64,000 bases of DNA from Paenibacillus tarimensis (GTDB lineage: Bacteria > Bacillota > Bacilli > Paenibacillales > Paenibacillaceae), in the NCBI RefSeq assembly GCF_021532315.1, contig NZ_JAKGAO010000012.1:186001-250000 (forward strand), read 5' to 3'. Position numbers and translations under genes: made by a program. The notes below the pieces were generated by a model, which did not search any database, was not told where the DNA came from, and worked only from the letters and a program-made list of their open reading frames with translations. Shown one piece after another: positions 50,346 through 59,001 of this stretch (position 1 is its first letter; each line of letters opens with the position of its first letter).

Positions 50346-51986
50346 ATGACCACCCCTTTTGACCGGCTGGGCGTCAGGAAAGAACTGACGGATGAGCTTC
50401 GCCAGCACGGACTTGTGCAGGCAACCCCGGTTCAGACAAGTGCTATCCCGGTGCTTCTGTCTGGTGCAGATGCCATTGTACAGGCCCAGACAGGCACCGG
50501 CAAGACACTTGCATTTGCCCTGCCAATTCTAGAGAAGATTCGGCCAGACAACAGTCATGTTCAGGCGCTTATTCTCACTCCCACACGCGAGCTCGCCCTG
50601 CAGATTACGCAGGAATTTAATAAATTGGCTTCGGTTGTATCTGCTAATGTTCTGGCCGCCTACGGAGGACAAGACGTCGAGGCGCAAATTCGTAAGCTGG
50701 AAGGCCGACCTCACATCGTAGTCGGGACACCCGGAAGGCTGCTTGATCATCTCCGGCGCCGTACGATCCGGTTGTCCGACGTATCGATGCTCGTATTGGA
50801 TGAAGCAGACCAAATGCTGCATATGGGCTTCCTGACCGAGGTGGAGGAGCTGATCATGCAAACGCCCGAACGAAGGCAGACGATGCTCTTCTCCGCCACT
50901 ATGCCCGATGCCGTCCGGAGACTTGCCAAGCGTTATATGAAGAGCCCGGAGGATATCCGGATTCGCACGCAGCAGGTTACCTTGACAAGCATCAAGCAGC
51001 TGGCTGTCGAAACAACCGACAGAGCTAAGCAGGACACCCTGCTCGCTATGATCCAGCAGCATCGTCCTTACCTGGCCGTGATTTTCTGCCGGACAAAGGT
51101 TCGGGCCAAAAATCTGAATGAAGCACTGCAGGAGCACGGCCTCCTCTCAGACGAGCTGCATGGCGACTTGACACAAGCCAAGCGGGAGCAGGTTATGCGC
51201 CGCTTCCGCAGCGCCAAGCTGCAGCTGCTTGTTGCTACCGATGTAGCAGCCCGTGGTATCGATGTGGAAGGAGTCACCCACGTCTACAACTATGATATTC
51301 CACTCGACGGGGAAAGCTATATTCACCGGATTGGAAGAACAGGTCGTGCAGGGCAAAAGGGGATGGCGATCACGCTGTTCTCGCCTCGCGACAGGCAGAA
51401 GCTCGCTTCCATTGAAAGGACGGTTGACGCAAGGCTGGAGCGCCGGTCGAGCTCCGATTTTGGTGTCGGACCTGCTTCAGCTGATGACGACTTCAGTCCT
51501 GAAGCAGCAGAGCGCGCACCTCGCGCCAGCCGGAGCAAGCAGCCTGCCCGCAGCGGCAGAGATGCTGCAGGACGCTCCGGCGAACGAAGCGGTGAAGCTC
51601 GCCGGGGTGCCGGCAGAACAGCTGGGCGCGGCGAATCTGCCCGCGGCACTGGCAGACCTGCCGGGCGCGGTCGTGATGATGCCCGCGGCGCTGGCGGCTT
51701 CGCTGAACGCGGCGAATCTGCTCGCGGCACTGGCAGACCTGCCGGGCGCGGTCGCGATGATGCCCGCGGCGCTGGCGGATTCGCTGAGCGCGGCGAATCT
51801 GCTCGCGGCACTGGTAGACCTGCCGGGCGCGGTCGCGATGATGCCCGCGGCGCTGGCAGACCCGCCGGCCGTGGCAGCGACTCCGTGCGCGGCGGCGGGA
51901 AAACTGCGGGACGCGGGAGCGATTCATCCCGGAGGGGCGGCGGCCGCCCGTCAGGCAAACCTTCAGGCAAAGGCCGCAGCCGTTAA
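50346..51986 (+). CDS. DEAD-box RNA helicase with repeated Arg-Gly-rich tail
   Basis: ATP-dependent RNA helicase of 546 residues, CshA-like. Core motifs: AQTGTGKT, PTRELALQ, GTPGRLLDH, LDEADQML, SAT, VATDVAARGIDVEGVTHV and HRIGRTGRAG. The last 160 residues are a low-complexity RGG-like RNA-binding tail made of three near-identical 27-residue units (GESARGTGRPAGRGRDD...) plus degenerate ones, ending in KPSGKGRSR. AGAGGA lies upstream of the ATG at 50346. In Bacilli such helicases act in RNA decay, ribosome assembly and cold growth. Single gene with a terminator at 52012. Confidence 0.93.
   Translation: MTTPFDRLGVRKELTDELRQHGLVQATPVQTSAIPVLLSGADAIVQAQTGTGKTLAFALPILEKIRPDNSHVQALILTPTRELALQITQEFNKLASVVSANVLAAYGGQDVEAQIRKLEGRPHIVVGTPGRLLDHLRRRTIRLSDVSMLVLDEADQMLHMGFLTEVEELIMQTPERRQTMLFSATMPDAVRRLAKRYMKSPEDIRIRTQQVTLTSIKQLAVETTDRAKQDTLLAMIQQHRPYLAVIFCRTKVRAKNLNEALQEHGLLSDELHGDLTQAKREQVMRRFRSAKLQLLVATDVAARGIDVEGVTHVYNYDIPLDGESYIHRIGRTGRAGQKGMAITLFSPRDRQKLASIERTVDARLERRSSSDFGVGPASADDDFSPEAAERAPRASRSKQPARSGRDAAGRSGERSGEARRGAGRTAGRGESARGTGRPAGRGRDDARGAGGFAERGESARGTGRPAGRGRDDARGAGGFAERGESARGTGRPAGRGRDDARGAGRPAGRGSDSVRGGGKTAGRGSDSSRRGGGRPSGKPSGKGRSR
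51631..51873 (+). repeat. 81-bp tandem repeat, three copies, inside the helicase gene
   Basis: GCGAATCTGC recurs at 51631, 51712 and 51793, exactly 81 bp apart, and the intervening bases are nearly identical. Each unit encodes 27 residues of the Arg-Gly tail. The copy number is likely to vary between strains by slippage or recombination while keeping the frame. Confidence 0.9.
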
Positions 51987-52011
51987 CCGCTCAACAGTCG
52001 TTACAATAATG

Positions 52012-52049
52012 AAGCCGGTCAAACCACTTAGCAGTGGCTTGACCGGCTT
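52012..52049 (+). terminator. Terminator after the DEAD-box helicase gene
   Basis: AAGCCGGTCAA plus CCACT pairs with AGTGG plus TTGACCGGCTT around TAGC, followed by ATTTGTT. Confidence 0.85.
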
Positions 52050-52082
52050 ATTTGTTAGAAGGATAAAGGTTGTGCTGCCTGA

Positions 52083-52118
52083 ATCAATTAATCAATTAGT
52101 CAATTAATCAATTAATTG
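52083..52118. repeat. Short tandem repeat of TCAATTAA
   Basis: About four and a half copies of the 8-mer TCAATTAA, one with a G variant, between the convergent helicase and 76-residue genes. It supplies the stop codon of the minus-strand gene ending at 52112. Confidence 0.85.
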
Positions 52119-52342
52119 CCCTCAAGCCGGTTGCGGTCTTTCCGCAGCTGACTCTTGGTCGCCTCCATCGATTGTCCGGAGCCTGCCTCATCGGCTTGAT
52201 GCATAGCCGCCTCGGCATGTACAAGCGAATGCGAAGCTTGGTCGATCATTCGTTCGGACGGGTGCTCCTCCGCCTGCATTACAGCGCAATGCGCATGCTC
52301 AGCCGAGTTTTGAGCCTGTTCCTGCTTATGGTTCGATGTCAT
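52112..52342 (-). CDS. Small hydrophilic protein, 76 residues
   Basis: No family recognised. A strongly polar, helical protein rich in Ala, Gln, Glu and His, beginning MTSNHKQEQAQNSAEHAH and including SHSLVHAEAAMHQADEA, with a basic C-terminus (KSQLRKDRNRLEGN). No membrane segment. The composition recalls small spore or stress proteins of Bacilli, but nothing proves it. The ATG at 52342 has AAGGAGGGGG six bases upstream; the longer frame to 52501 is leader sequence. Confidence 0.65.
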   Translation of the reverse strand: MTSNHKQEQAQNSAEHAHCAVMQAEEHPSERMIDQASHSLVHAEAAMHQADEAGSGQSMEATKSQLRKDRNRLEGN

Positions 52343-52505
52343 GGTTCCCCCTCCTTTCCGCGTAACCCAGTTGTTAATATGGACAATGCAGTCCAATGTA
52401 TACAGCCTGAGGCGCAGCCATTCTAAGGTAACCTTAACTAGACATCCAAACACAGCAGAGCATATAGCATGCTGCCTGCAAACCATCAGATTTGCGCTCA
52501 CTGCA

Positions 52506-55043
52506 CTACCCCTGCTGCTTTGGCCGGGCCCGGCTGGTAGGTACGGCTGTCATCGGATCATCTGGCCAGTAATGCTTCGGGTAGCGTCCCTTAAGATCCT
52601 TCTTCACCTCGTGATACGTATTGCGCCAGAAGCTTGCCAAATCGCGTGTCACCTGCACCGGGCGGCTGGCTGGAGACAGTAGATGGATCGTAACAGGCAC
52701 ACGGCCGAAACCAATGACCGGCGTTGTGTGAAGTCCGAACAGCTCCTGCAGCCTCACCGACACGACCGGCGAAGCCGGTTCACTGTAATCGATCGGTATA
52801 CGTGACCCGCTTGGAACGGTGCAATGCGTGGGTGCGCCTTCATTCAGACGTTGGCGCTTGTCCCAAGGAAGCAGAGCTTCCAGGGCCTGCTGAACCTGGA
52901 GCCGCTGCAGGTCAAGGCGGCTGCCAAGACCGTCCAAAAAAGGCAGCAGCCATTCATCCAGCCGCTCCAGCAGTGCTTCGTCCGATACATCCGGCCAGGA
53001 GGCATCCACGTGATGGAGGAAGGCTAACCGCTGCCGGTATGCCTTCGCTGTCTTGGTCCACGGTAGAATGTCCAGCCCTTCCGTTCTAACCGCTTCCATC
53101 AAAGCTGCTGCAACCTCATGAGGCTCCGGTCTGGCAAGTGTCTTCTCTTGCAATATTATAGAGCCAAAGATTCTGTATAACCGTGCCCGGACGGTTCCCG
53201 TCTGTGAATCCCAGAACACGGATCTCGTTTCGTTAATGGATTCTGCAAAATATCGCTCCAGCTGTTCTGGCTCCAGCCAGGCCGCAAGACGGATGCGTCC
53301 GGCTGATCCGGTGTCATCAATCTCGGCCACAGCCAGCATTGGAGCTGCCGAGAGGGGTTGCACCGGCCGCATGACCGCACCTCTGCCCCCGCTTAGCTGA
53401 TAACCTTCAATTCCACTGCGGCGGGGCACGGCCACTCGGTCAGGGTATGCAAAAGCCATCAGCACACCGCTCATATGATCAAGGCTCCCATCACTAAGGG
53501 CTTGCGGCAATCCCACGCTTTGTTTAAGACGCGCGGCTTCCTGAACAAGCCGGCTGGCGGCTTTTAGATCTGCCAGTCCGCCCCGGAATATCCCTTCATT
53601 TCCTTGGCCGGCCGCTCTAAGCACCTGCAGTCGCAGAACGATGTCCGCTTCAGCAGAATCTTTCTGCTTCCAGCGCAGAACATCCCGGTCGGCAAGCAGA
53701 ACAGCCAGATCACAAGCCAGTACGCCAAGCTGCTCATCATGCTCCTTGGCCCGCAACACCATATGCGAAAGCCGCGGATGCAGCGGCTGCTCCGCCATCA
53801 GTCTACCATGTATGGTCAGCAGACCTCCCTGATCCACAGCGCCCAGCAGCTTGAGCAGTTCGCCTGCCTGATTAACAGCACCCGCGGGAGGCTGATTGAG
53901 GAATGACAGCTGTGCCGGGTCAGGCGTACCCCAAGCGGCAAGCTCCAGCATAAGCGAAGCCAAATCCGTCTCCATTAGCTCCGGCTTACCACTTGGCTCT
54001 AGATGCTGATGCTGCTCTTCTGTCCAGAGTCGGTAACACACACCAGGACCCAGCCTGCCCGCGCGCCCTCTTCTCTGCTCGGCAGACGCCGCCGACACCT
54101 GTACGGTCTCCAATCTGCTCATGCCCGTACGCGGGGAGAAACGCGGTACCCGCATAAGCCCCGCATCTATTACCACCCGGACGCCTTCTACCGTCAGACT
54201 CGTCTCTGCAATAGAAGTGGAGAGCACGACTTTCCGCCTGCCAGCGGCTGCCCGTGCCAGTGCCTTCTCCTGCGCCTCCTGGGGCAGTGCCCCATAAAGC
54301 GGAAGCACCTCGGTATCCGGAAGCCCGCGGCTGGACAGCAGACCCTGTACCCGCCGGATTTCACCTTCACCCGGCAGGAAGACCAGAATGTCGCCCGCTT
54401 CATGTGCAAGTGCGTGCTCGATAACCCGGACCGTGTGCTGTTCGAGCTGTTCGGCGGTTCCCTGCCGCGGATAATACCGGGTCTCTACCGGAAATCTCTT
54501 TCCTTCACTAATAATTACGGGGGCGCCGCCCATCAGTCTGGCAACCGGCTCCGCTTCAATTGTTGCGGACATGACGAGAAGGCGAAGATCTTCCCGTAAA
54601 ACTCGCTGCGCTTCCAGACATAACGCTAACCCAAGGTCCGCCTGAAGACTGCGTTCGTGAAATTCATCGAAGATGACAATCCCCGCTTCTTCAATTGCCG
54701 GGTCCGACTGCAGCATCCGGGTCAGTATCCCTTCGGTTATGACCTCTATCCGTGTATGTACACTTGTTCGGCTGTCCATTCGCACCCGGTAGCCGACTGT
54801 CCCGCCGACCTTCTCCCCCAGACTTGACGCCATATAATGCGCAGCTGATCTGGCAGCCATACGCCTTGGCTCCAGCATAAGAATTTTCTTGCCGGACATC
54901 CAAGGCTGATGGAGCAGAGCAAGCGGCACTCTTGTCGTTTTTCCCGCTCCCGGAGGCGCTACCAGAACGGCATTGGACGTCCTGGCAAGAGCTGATGTCA
55001 GCTCCGGCAGCACCGCATCCACTGGCAAATCAGATTGCAGCAT
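52506..55043 (-). CDS. hrpB: ATP-dependent helicase HrpB
   Basis: 845-residue DEAH-type helicase. Motif I is APPGAGKTTRVPLAL, Ia EPRRMAARSAA, II IFDEFHERSL, III MSATIEAEPV, V STSIAETSLTVEGV and VI EQRRGRAGRLGPG. The HrpB-specific C-terminal domain follows with a terminal segment rich in YHEVKKDLKGRYPKHYWP. Its cellular role is poorly known; it is an RNA helicase by family. The ATG at 55043 has AAGAGGGG upstream. It lies after the nudix gene on the same strand. Confidence 0.93.
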   Translation of the reverse strand: MLQSDLPVDAVLPELTSALARTSNAVLVAPPGAGKTTRVPLALLHQPWMSGKKILMLEPRRMAARSAAHYMASSLGEKVGGTVGYRVRMDSRTSVHTRIEVITEGILTRMLQSDPAIEEAGIVIFDEFHERSLQADLGLALCLEAQRVLREDLRLLVMSATIEAEPVARLMGGAPVIISEGKRFPVETRYYPRQGTAEQLEQHTVRVIEHALAHEAGDILVFLPGEGEIRRVQGLLSSRGLPDTEVLPLYGALPQEAQEKALARAAAGRRKVVLSTSIAETSLTVEGVRVVIDAGLMRVPRFSPRTGMSRLETVQVSAASAEQRRGRAGRLGPGVCYRLWTEEQHQHLEPSGKPELMETDLASLMLELAAWGTPDPAQLSFLNQPPAGAVNQAGELLKLLGAVDQGGLLTIHGRLMAEQPLHPRLSHMVLRAKEHDEQLGVLACDLAVLLADRDVLRWKQKDSAEADIVLRLQVLRAAGQGNEGIFRGGLADLKAASRLVQEAARLKQSVGLPQALSDGSLDHMSGVLMAFAYPDRVAVPRRSGIEGYQLSGGRGAVMRPVQPLSAAPMLAVAEIDDTGSAGRIRLAAWLEPEQLERYFAESINETRSVFWDSQTGTVRARLYRIFGSIILQEKTLARPEPHEVAAALMEAVRTEGLDILPWTKTAKAYRQRLAFLHHVDASWPDVSDEALLERLDEWLLPFLDGLGSRLDLQRLQVQQALEALLPWDKRQRLNEGAPTHCTVPSGSRIPIDYSEPASPVVSVRLQELFGLHTTPVIGFGRVPVTIHLLSPASRPVQVTRDLASFWRNTYHEVKKDLKGRYPKHYWPDDPMTAVPTSRARPKQQG

Positions 55044-55092
55044 ATCTCGTTTCCCCTCTTCTCACTAGCCATTCCAAGGCCGGCCAGCCAGC

Positions 55093-55569
55093 CTAGTTCA
55101 CATCTCCCATGTAACAGGGCAGCGCCCTCTTCCCCGCAAGCTTGTCGCCGAGACTTGCCGGATACAGGCGGATGTCTCCCAGCCGTTCAAGCTCTACCCA
55201 CTCGACGCCTACTTGATAAGAATCCGGCAGATCTCCGTTCATTACCGGTTCGGGCCCATCCGTCTCCCGCTCGCACATGAAATAAAACTCCACCTGATGG
55301 ATGTCAGCATCCGTCTCCGCAAATTCGTGATTGCGGCCAATGTATTCCCGTATATGAATTAGGTCTCCCACCTTGACGGGCATCCCCGTCTCCTCTATGC
55401 ATTCCCGCATGACTGCGTCCCGAAGCTCCTCTCCATGCTCTTGACCGCCGCCGGGAAACAGGTAGAAGAAGCCGTCTGCATCCTTATTTTTGGTGAGCAG
55501 CACACAGCCGTCCTGAATGATTACCGCTCGGGCAGAATTACGGATTGGTCTGCTGGTTACCTTTTCCAC
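55093..55569 (-). CDS. Nudix hydrolase
   Basis: 158-residue Nudix enzyme that cleaves a nucleoside diphosphate linked to another group. The Nudix box is visible as GGQEHGEELRDAV followed by MRECIEETG, with all catalytic glutamates. The N-terminal part SARAVIIQDGCVLLTKNKD is normal for the fold. Substrate unknown. It ends 49 bp before hrpB, same strand. Confidence 0.9.
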   Translation of the reverse strand: MEKVTSRPIRNSARAVIIQDGCVLLTKNKDADGFFYLFPGGGQEHGEELRDAVMRECIEETGMPVKVGDLIHIREYIGRNHEFAETDADIHQVEFYFMCERETDGPEPVMNGDLPDSYQVGVEWVELERLGDIRLYPASLGDKLAGKRALPCYMGDVN

Positions 55570-55635
55570 TTGCTTCTATCACTCCTGTGCAAGGCATAGT
55601 TTTGTTTATTTGTCCATTGTAATAATCGCGTAAGC

Positions 55636-55676
55636 AAAAAACAACCGGCAGCCACGAATGCTCGTGCGCCGCCGGT
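55636..55676 (-). terminator. Terminator after the DD-carboxypeptidase gene
   Basis: On the minus strand ACCGGCGGCGCACGA and TCGTGGCTGCCGGT form a hairpin with small mismatches around GCAT, followed by TGTTTTTTG. Confidence 0.85.
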
Positions 55677-55678
55677 CT

Positions 55679-56620
55679 CTAATTATGGTTAATAAGTACT
55701 GCTCTCAGCATGGCCTGCCAGCTGTCCGCTGATTTCCGCCCGAATCCGTAACGGAACAGCTTCTCTGTCTCGGTGAACCGTGCGTCACTATTGGGCGTCC
55801 CCATGACAACGGCGATCAGGCGTTTACCATTGCGCTCTGCAGTGCCTGTGAAGCAGTAGCCCGCACGTTGTGTATAACCCGTCTTAAGCCCGTCATTCCC
55901 ATTGTAAGCATGGTTTTCACCGGGAAGCATCATATTTGTTGTACGCAAGACAATACGGCTTTGGTCAACCGTAACCTCACTCCGTTTGGTTACATCCAGC
56001 ACTTTCGGGTGGACTTTAACCAGATAAGCCGCCAGTTTAGCCGTATCCCTGGCTGTCAAGCTTGTTTCTTCGAGGGAAGCCGCCTGCGGAAATCGGATCA
56101 AGTCAGCCGACGACAAGCCGGTCGCATTGGCAAAGAATGCCTGCTTGGACAAGCCGATTGCTTGCGCCTTTTCATTCATCCATTCCACAAACTGTGTCTC
56201 CGTACCCGCTGCATGCTCGGCCAGTGCCACTGCGGCATCATTAGCCGAATGGACTGTCATCGCTGCAAAAAGCTCCTCTACAGTCAGCCGTTGACCTTCC
56301 TCAGCTCCCATCTCAGCGCCGGCAACATTAGCGGCATAGGGGCTTATTGTCACCTTATCATTCCATGCGATAGCGCCTTCCTTGATCCGGTCCAGGAGGA
56401 TGATCTCCGTCATCATCTTCGACATGCTGGCCGGGGGCAGCGCATCATCGGCATTCATTTCATAGTATACGGTACCATAATCTGCATCTATGAGAATAGC
56501 CGATGCGGCCGCTATTTCGGGCTTCATCTCCGCCGATAGGGCCGGCTCCGCCGATACCCATTTAAAACCTACAGCTGCCGTGGCAGCTACACACAGCAGC
56601 ATGGCCGCCTGCTTCAACAT
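55679..56620 (-). CDS. D-alanyl-D-alanine carboxypeptidase (DacF/PBP5-like)
   Basis: About 313 residues. Secreted penicillin-binding protein that trims the terminal D-Ala from peptidoglycan stem peptides. A signal peptide (MLKQAAMLLCVAATAAVG) precedes the S11 peptidase domain with PPASMSKMMTE (SxxK), TVHSANDAAVAL (SxN) and GLKTGYTQRAG (KTG). The usual C-terminal PBP5 domain is short or absent. The ATG at 56620 has GGGGAG ten bases upstream; the GTG at 56629 and ATG at 56638 are alternatives. It follows a VanS-like kinase on the same strand after 218 bp. Confidence 0.9.
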   Translation of the reverse strand: MLKQAAMLLCVAATAAVGFKWVSAEPALSAEMKPEIAAASAILIDADYGTVYYEMNADDALPPASMSKMMTEIILLDRIKEGAIAWNDKVTISPYAANVAGAEMGAEEGQRLTVEELFAAMTVHSANDAAVALAEHAAGTETQFVEWMNEKAQAIGLSKQAFFANATGLSSADLIRFPQAASLEETSLTARDTAKLAAYLVKVHPKVLDVTKRSEVTVDQSRIVLRTTNMMLPGENHAYNGNDGLKTGYTQRAGYCFTGTAERNGKRLIAVVMGTPNSDARFTETEKLFRYGFGRKSADSWQAMLRAVLINHN

Positions 56621-56837
56621 CCCCTTCACTCTCCCCATCCCAATGCATAGATCCAACTGCCTGCAGCCCAATAATTAGGCTATCGTTCTCTTCGTTGATA
56701 CTATTCATTGTAGAGGAGGAGATTTAAGAAGAGGCTAACCAATTCATAAGAAATTCTTAAGATTGCCTTATCGTTCTATTATTTTGGACAGAATCCGGCA
56801 TCATACGATGCTCATTCGGCGTAAGAGCGAGAAGCAT

Positions 56838-57950
56838 CTAATGGTCTTGCTCCTGATTCTCGTTATACAGCGGAAGACGGACCTCGAACACCGTTTGGGC
56901 ACTATCACTGCTCGCTCTGATTGTTCCGCCATGACGCTCGACGATGCTCTTGGCAATAGCAAGCCCAAGTCCCGAGCCGCCGGTATGCTCCGCGCGGGAC
57001 TTATCCACCCGGTAAAACCGGTCAAAGATGTGGGGAAGATCCACACTTGGGATGGGATCGCCATAATTGATTACTTCAACGACCGCTTCCTGCAGCACGG
57101 TGCGGATCTCCACTTCGACACGCCCGCCGTCTTTCCCGTATGTCACCGCGTTATGAAGCAGGTTCTCAAAGACCCGCACCAGCTTGTCAGGGTCCCCGAA
57201 CACATAGACATGCTGGGCACCAGCACGCAAATTGCCCTTTACGCCCGCTTCATCCAGCGTAACCCGAAAATGAACCAGCAGCTGGCCCAGCATTTCAACC
57301 AGATTGAACCGCAGCCGCCGCAGCGGCACACTGTCATGACGCATACGCGTATATTCAAACAGGTCTTGGATCAGCACATTCATTCTCCGCGCCTTGTCGT
57401 GTGCAATCTGGATATAATAACGGAGCTCCACTTCATCGCGGTATCGATCCTGCTCTACCAGACCTAAGTACCCGAGAATAGAGGTGAGCGGCGTCCTGAG
57501 GTCATGGGAAACATTCGTTATCAGCTCGTTCTTGGTCTGCTCTGCCTTGCGCTCTTCATCAAGAGATTTGCGAAGCTGGGTGACCAGCCTGTTAGTATAA
57601 AAAGCAAGGTCGCCCAGCGGATTGTTCTGCTTAACCGGAACCTTATGATCGAAGTTTCCTTCGGCAATATGCATGACCGAGCCATTGATCTCGTTTACAT
57701 ACCGGTACCATCTCCACTGGAATAAGCACAGATACATCACGAAGAAGAACGCACAGCTGGCCAGGATCACGAAGCCTTCACCAAAGGTGCGCAGCACCTC
57801 CAGCGCGAACGAACGGGCAAAATATATATCGCGCGTTACCCGTTCACCCAGGATCTGCATTGAGTAGACCGTAACAACCGACAAAATTACACTCAGGATA
57901 AGCTGACCGATGAAGCGCAGCATCATGCCGTTCGTTTTGTTAGCCTTCAA
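56838..57950 (-). CDS. Sensor histidine kinase, VanS-like
   Basis: About 370 residues. Two membrane helices (about 10-32 and 60-82) flank a very short outside loop. A HAMP-like linker follows, then the dimerisation motif NVSHDLRTPLTSILGYL with the phospho-histidine. The ATPase domain contains N-box NLLHNAVTYG, DRFYRVDKSR and GSGLGLAIAK. Partner is the response regulator at 57940, with overlapping ends. The TTG at 57950 follows GGGGAG by about 12 bases; TTG at 57962 and ATG codon 13 are alternatives. Signal unknown; VanS-type kinases sense cell-wall stress or glycopeptides. Confidence 0.88.
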   Translation of the reverse strand: MKANKTNGMMLRFIGQLILSVILSVVTVYSMQILGERVTRDIYFARSFALEVLRTFGEGFVILASCAFFFVMYLCLFQWRWYRYVNEINGSVMHIAEGNFDHKVPVKQNNPLGDLAFYTNRLVTQLRKSLDEERKAEQTKNELITNVSHDLRTPLTSILGYLGLVEQDRYRDEVELRYYIQIAHDKARRMNVLIQDLFEYTRMRHDSVPLRRLRFNLVEMLGQLLVHFRVTLDEAGVKGNLRAGAQHVYVFGDPDKLVRVFENLLHNAVTYGKDGGRVEVEIRTVLQEAVVEVINYGDPIPSVDLPHIFDRFYRVDKSRAEHTGGSGLGLAIAKSIVERHGGTIRASSDSAQTVFEVRLPLYNENQEQDH

Positions 57951-58641
57951 TTTTATAACCAACTCCCCATACGGTTACGATCAGCTTATCCCCTGTCTCC
58001 TGCTCGAGCTTGTCCCGCAGCTTGCTGATATGGACCATGACCGTGTTGTTGGATTCGAAGTACTTTTCTTTCCACACCTGCTGGAAAATATCCTCTGCGC
58101 TGAATACTCTGCCCGGAGATGAAGCCAGCAAATGCAGGATGCCAAATTCTGTAGATGTCAAATGCAGCGCCCGGCCGTCGGCATGGACAGAATGTGTGGT
58201 CTTGTCAATCCGCAGCGGACCCAGTCGTACAATGCCCGTCTCTTCCTTCTCCACAGGCCCCGCCGCACTATACTGGAACGAACGTCTTAGGAGCGACTTT
58301 ACGCGCGCAACCAGCTCTAGAGGGTTGAACGGCTTTACCATATAATCATCCGCCCCGGTCATCAGACCGAGTATTTTGTCCATATCCTCCGCTTTGGCGC
58401 TTAACATCAGGATTGGAATGCTTGCTTCACGTCTGAGCCTTCTGCACACTTCAAGACCGTCGATATGCGGCATCATAATATCAAGCACTACCAGATCGGC
58501 AGGCTGCCGCTCGAACACCTCCAAAGCCTGCTGTCCATCATGCGCCAGCTCGGTCATATAACCTTCATTTCGCAGATATATATCAATCAGCTCTGCAATT
58601 TCCCGATCGTCGTCTACGATTAATATCCGGCGGTTCAACAT
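57940..58641 (-). CDS. Response regulator, VanR-like (OmpR/PhoB family)
   Basis: 233 residues. Receiver domain with ILIVDDDREI, phospho-acceptor aspartate in LVVLDIMMPH and GADDYMVKPF, then an OmpR-type winged-helix DNA-binding domain with LTSTEFGILHLLASSPGRVFS and VHISKLRDKLE. The VanR subgroup is suggested by SNNTVMVHISKLR. It overlaps the kinase gene, forming a two-component pair. The downstream DD-carboxypeptidase is a candidate target. Confidence 0.92.
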   Translation of the reverse strand: MLNRRILIVDDDREIAELIDIYLRNEGYMTELAHDGQQALEVFERQPADLVVLDIMMPHIDGLEVCRRLRREASIPILMLSAKAEDMDKILGLMTGADDYMVKPFNPLELVARVKSLLRRSFQYSAAGPVEKEETGIVRLGPLRIDKTTHSVHADGRALHLTSTEFGILHLLASSPGRVFSAEDIFQQVWKEKYFESNNTVMVHISKLRDKLEQETGDKLIVTVWGVGYKIEG

Positions 58642-58739
58642 CCTTCAGCTCTCCTTATCCACACAAAAATACGGCTTTATTCCCACTATACACGAGATGC
58701 TCAGCCGTTGTCCCGATCGTGATCGCTTTATAAGAATGT

Positions 58740-58955
58740 TTAAGGCTTGCTTAAGGTTTTCTTAACGTTACTGGAATAATTTTGTATCGCCAGCGGATGA
58801 AAATGGGAATGGGTATCGAGCAGTTCAGTCTCATCGGCAGACGGCATATCGAAGTCCACCCACACCCAATCAAAATTATGCTCATGCAGTTCTTCAAGAC
58901 GCTCAAAAAGGGCTGGCTCCCGGCCAGCTTGGAATCCGGGCTATTCTCAGCACAT
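58740..58955 (-). pseudogene. Decayed corA fragment (N-terminal part)
   Basis: Minus-strand frame from ATG 58955, preceded by AGGAGGG. Codons 3 and 5 are stops (TGA, TAG), but the rest reads as the start of a CorA magnesium transporter: LFERLEELHEHNFDWVW, VDFDMPSADETELLD and HSHFHPLAI. This matches the CorA pattern of FDW-V-D-L..P..E...L followed by HPLA-I-E-D, with E/D decayed. After that the frame leaves homology and stops at 58740. Only about 55 recognisable codons remain, without pore region. It is a relic between the diguanylate cyclase and the VanR-like gene. Confidence 0.75.
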
Positions 58956-59001
58956 AATCCCTCCTAATCTGTTTCAATATGTCATCATGCTGTCAATCCC
59001 A

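Noticed and set aside
51323-51970. Minus-strand 215-codon frame rich in Pro and Arg
   Set aside because: Mirror image of the same repeat region; composition is explained by the helicase codons.
51253-52107. Long plus-strand frame with repeated AALADLPGAV-like segments
   Set aside because: It is the helicase gene's repeated GC-rich tail read in another frame; it has no ribosome site or family resemblance and the helicase frame carries all motifs.
51631-52118. Possible CRISPR-like repeats
   Set aside because: The 81-bp units are coding and contiguous without unique spacers, and the 8-bp units are a microsatellite.
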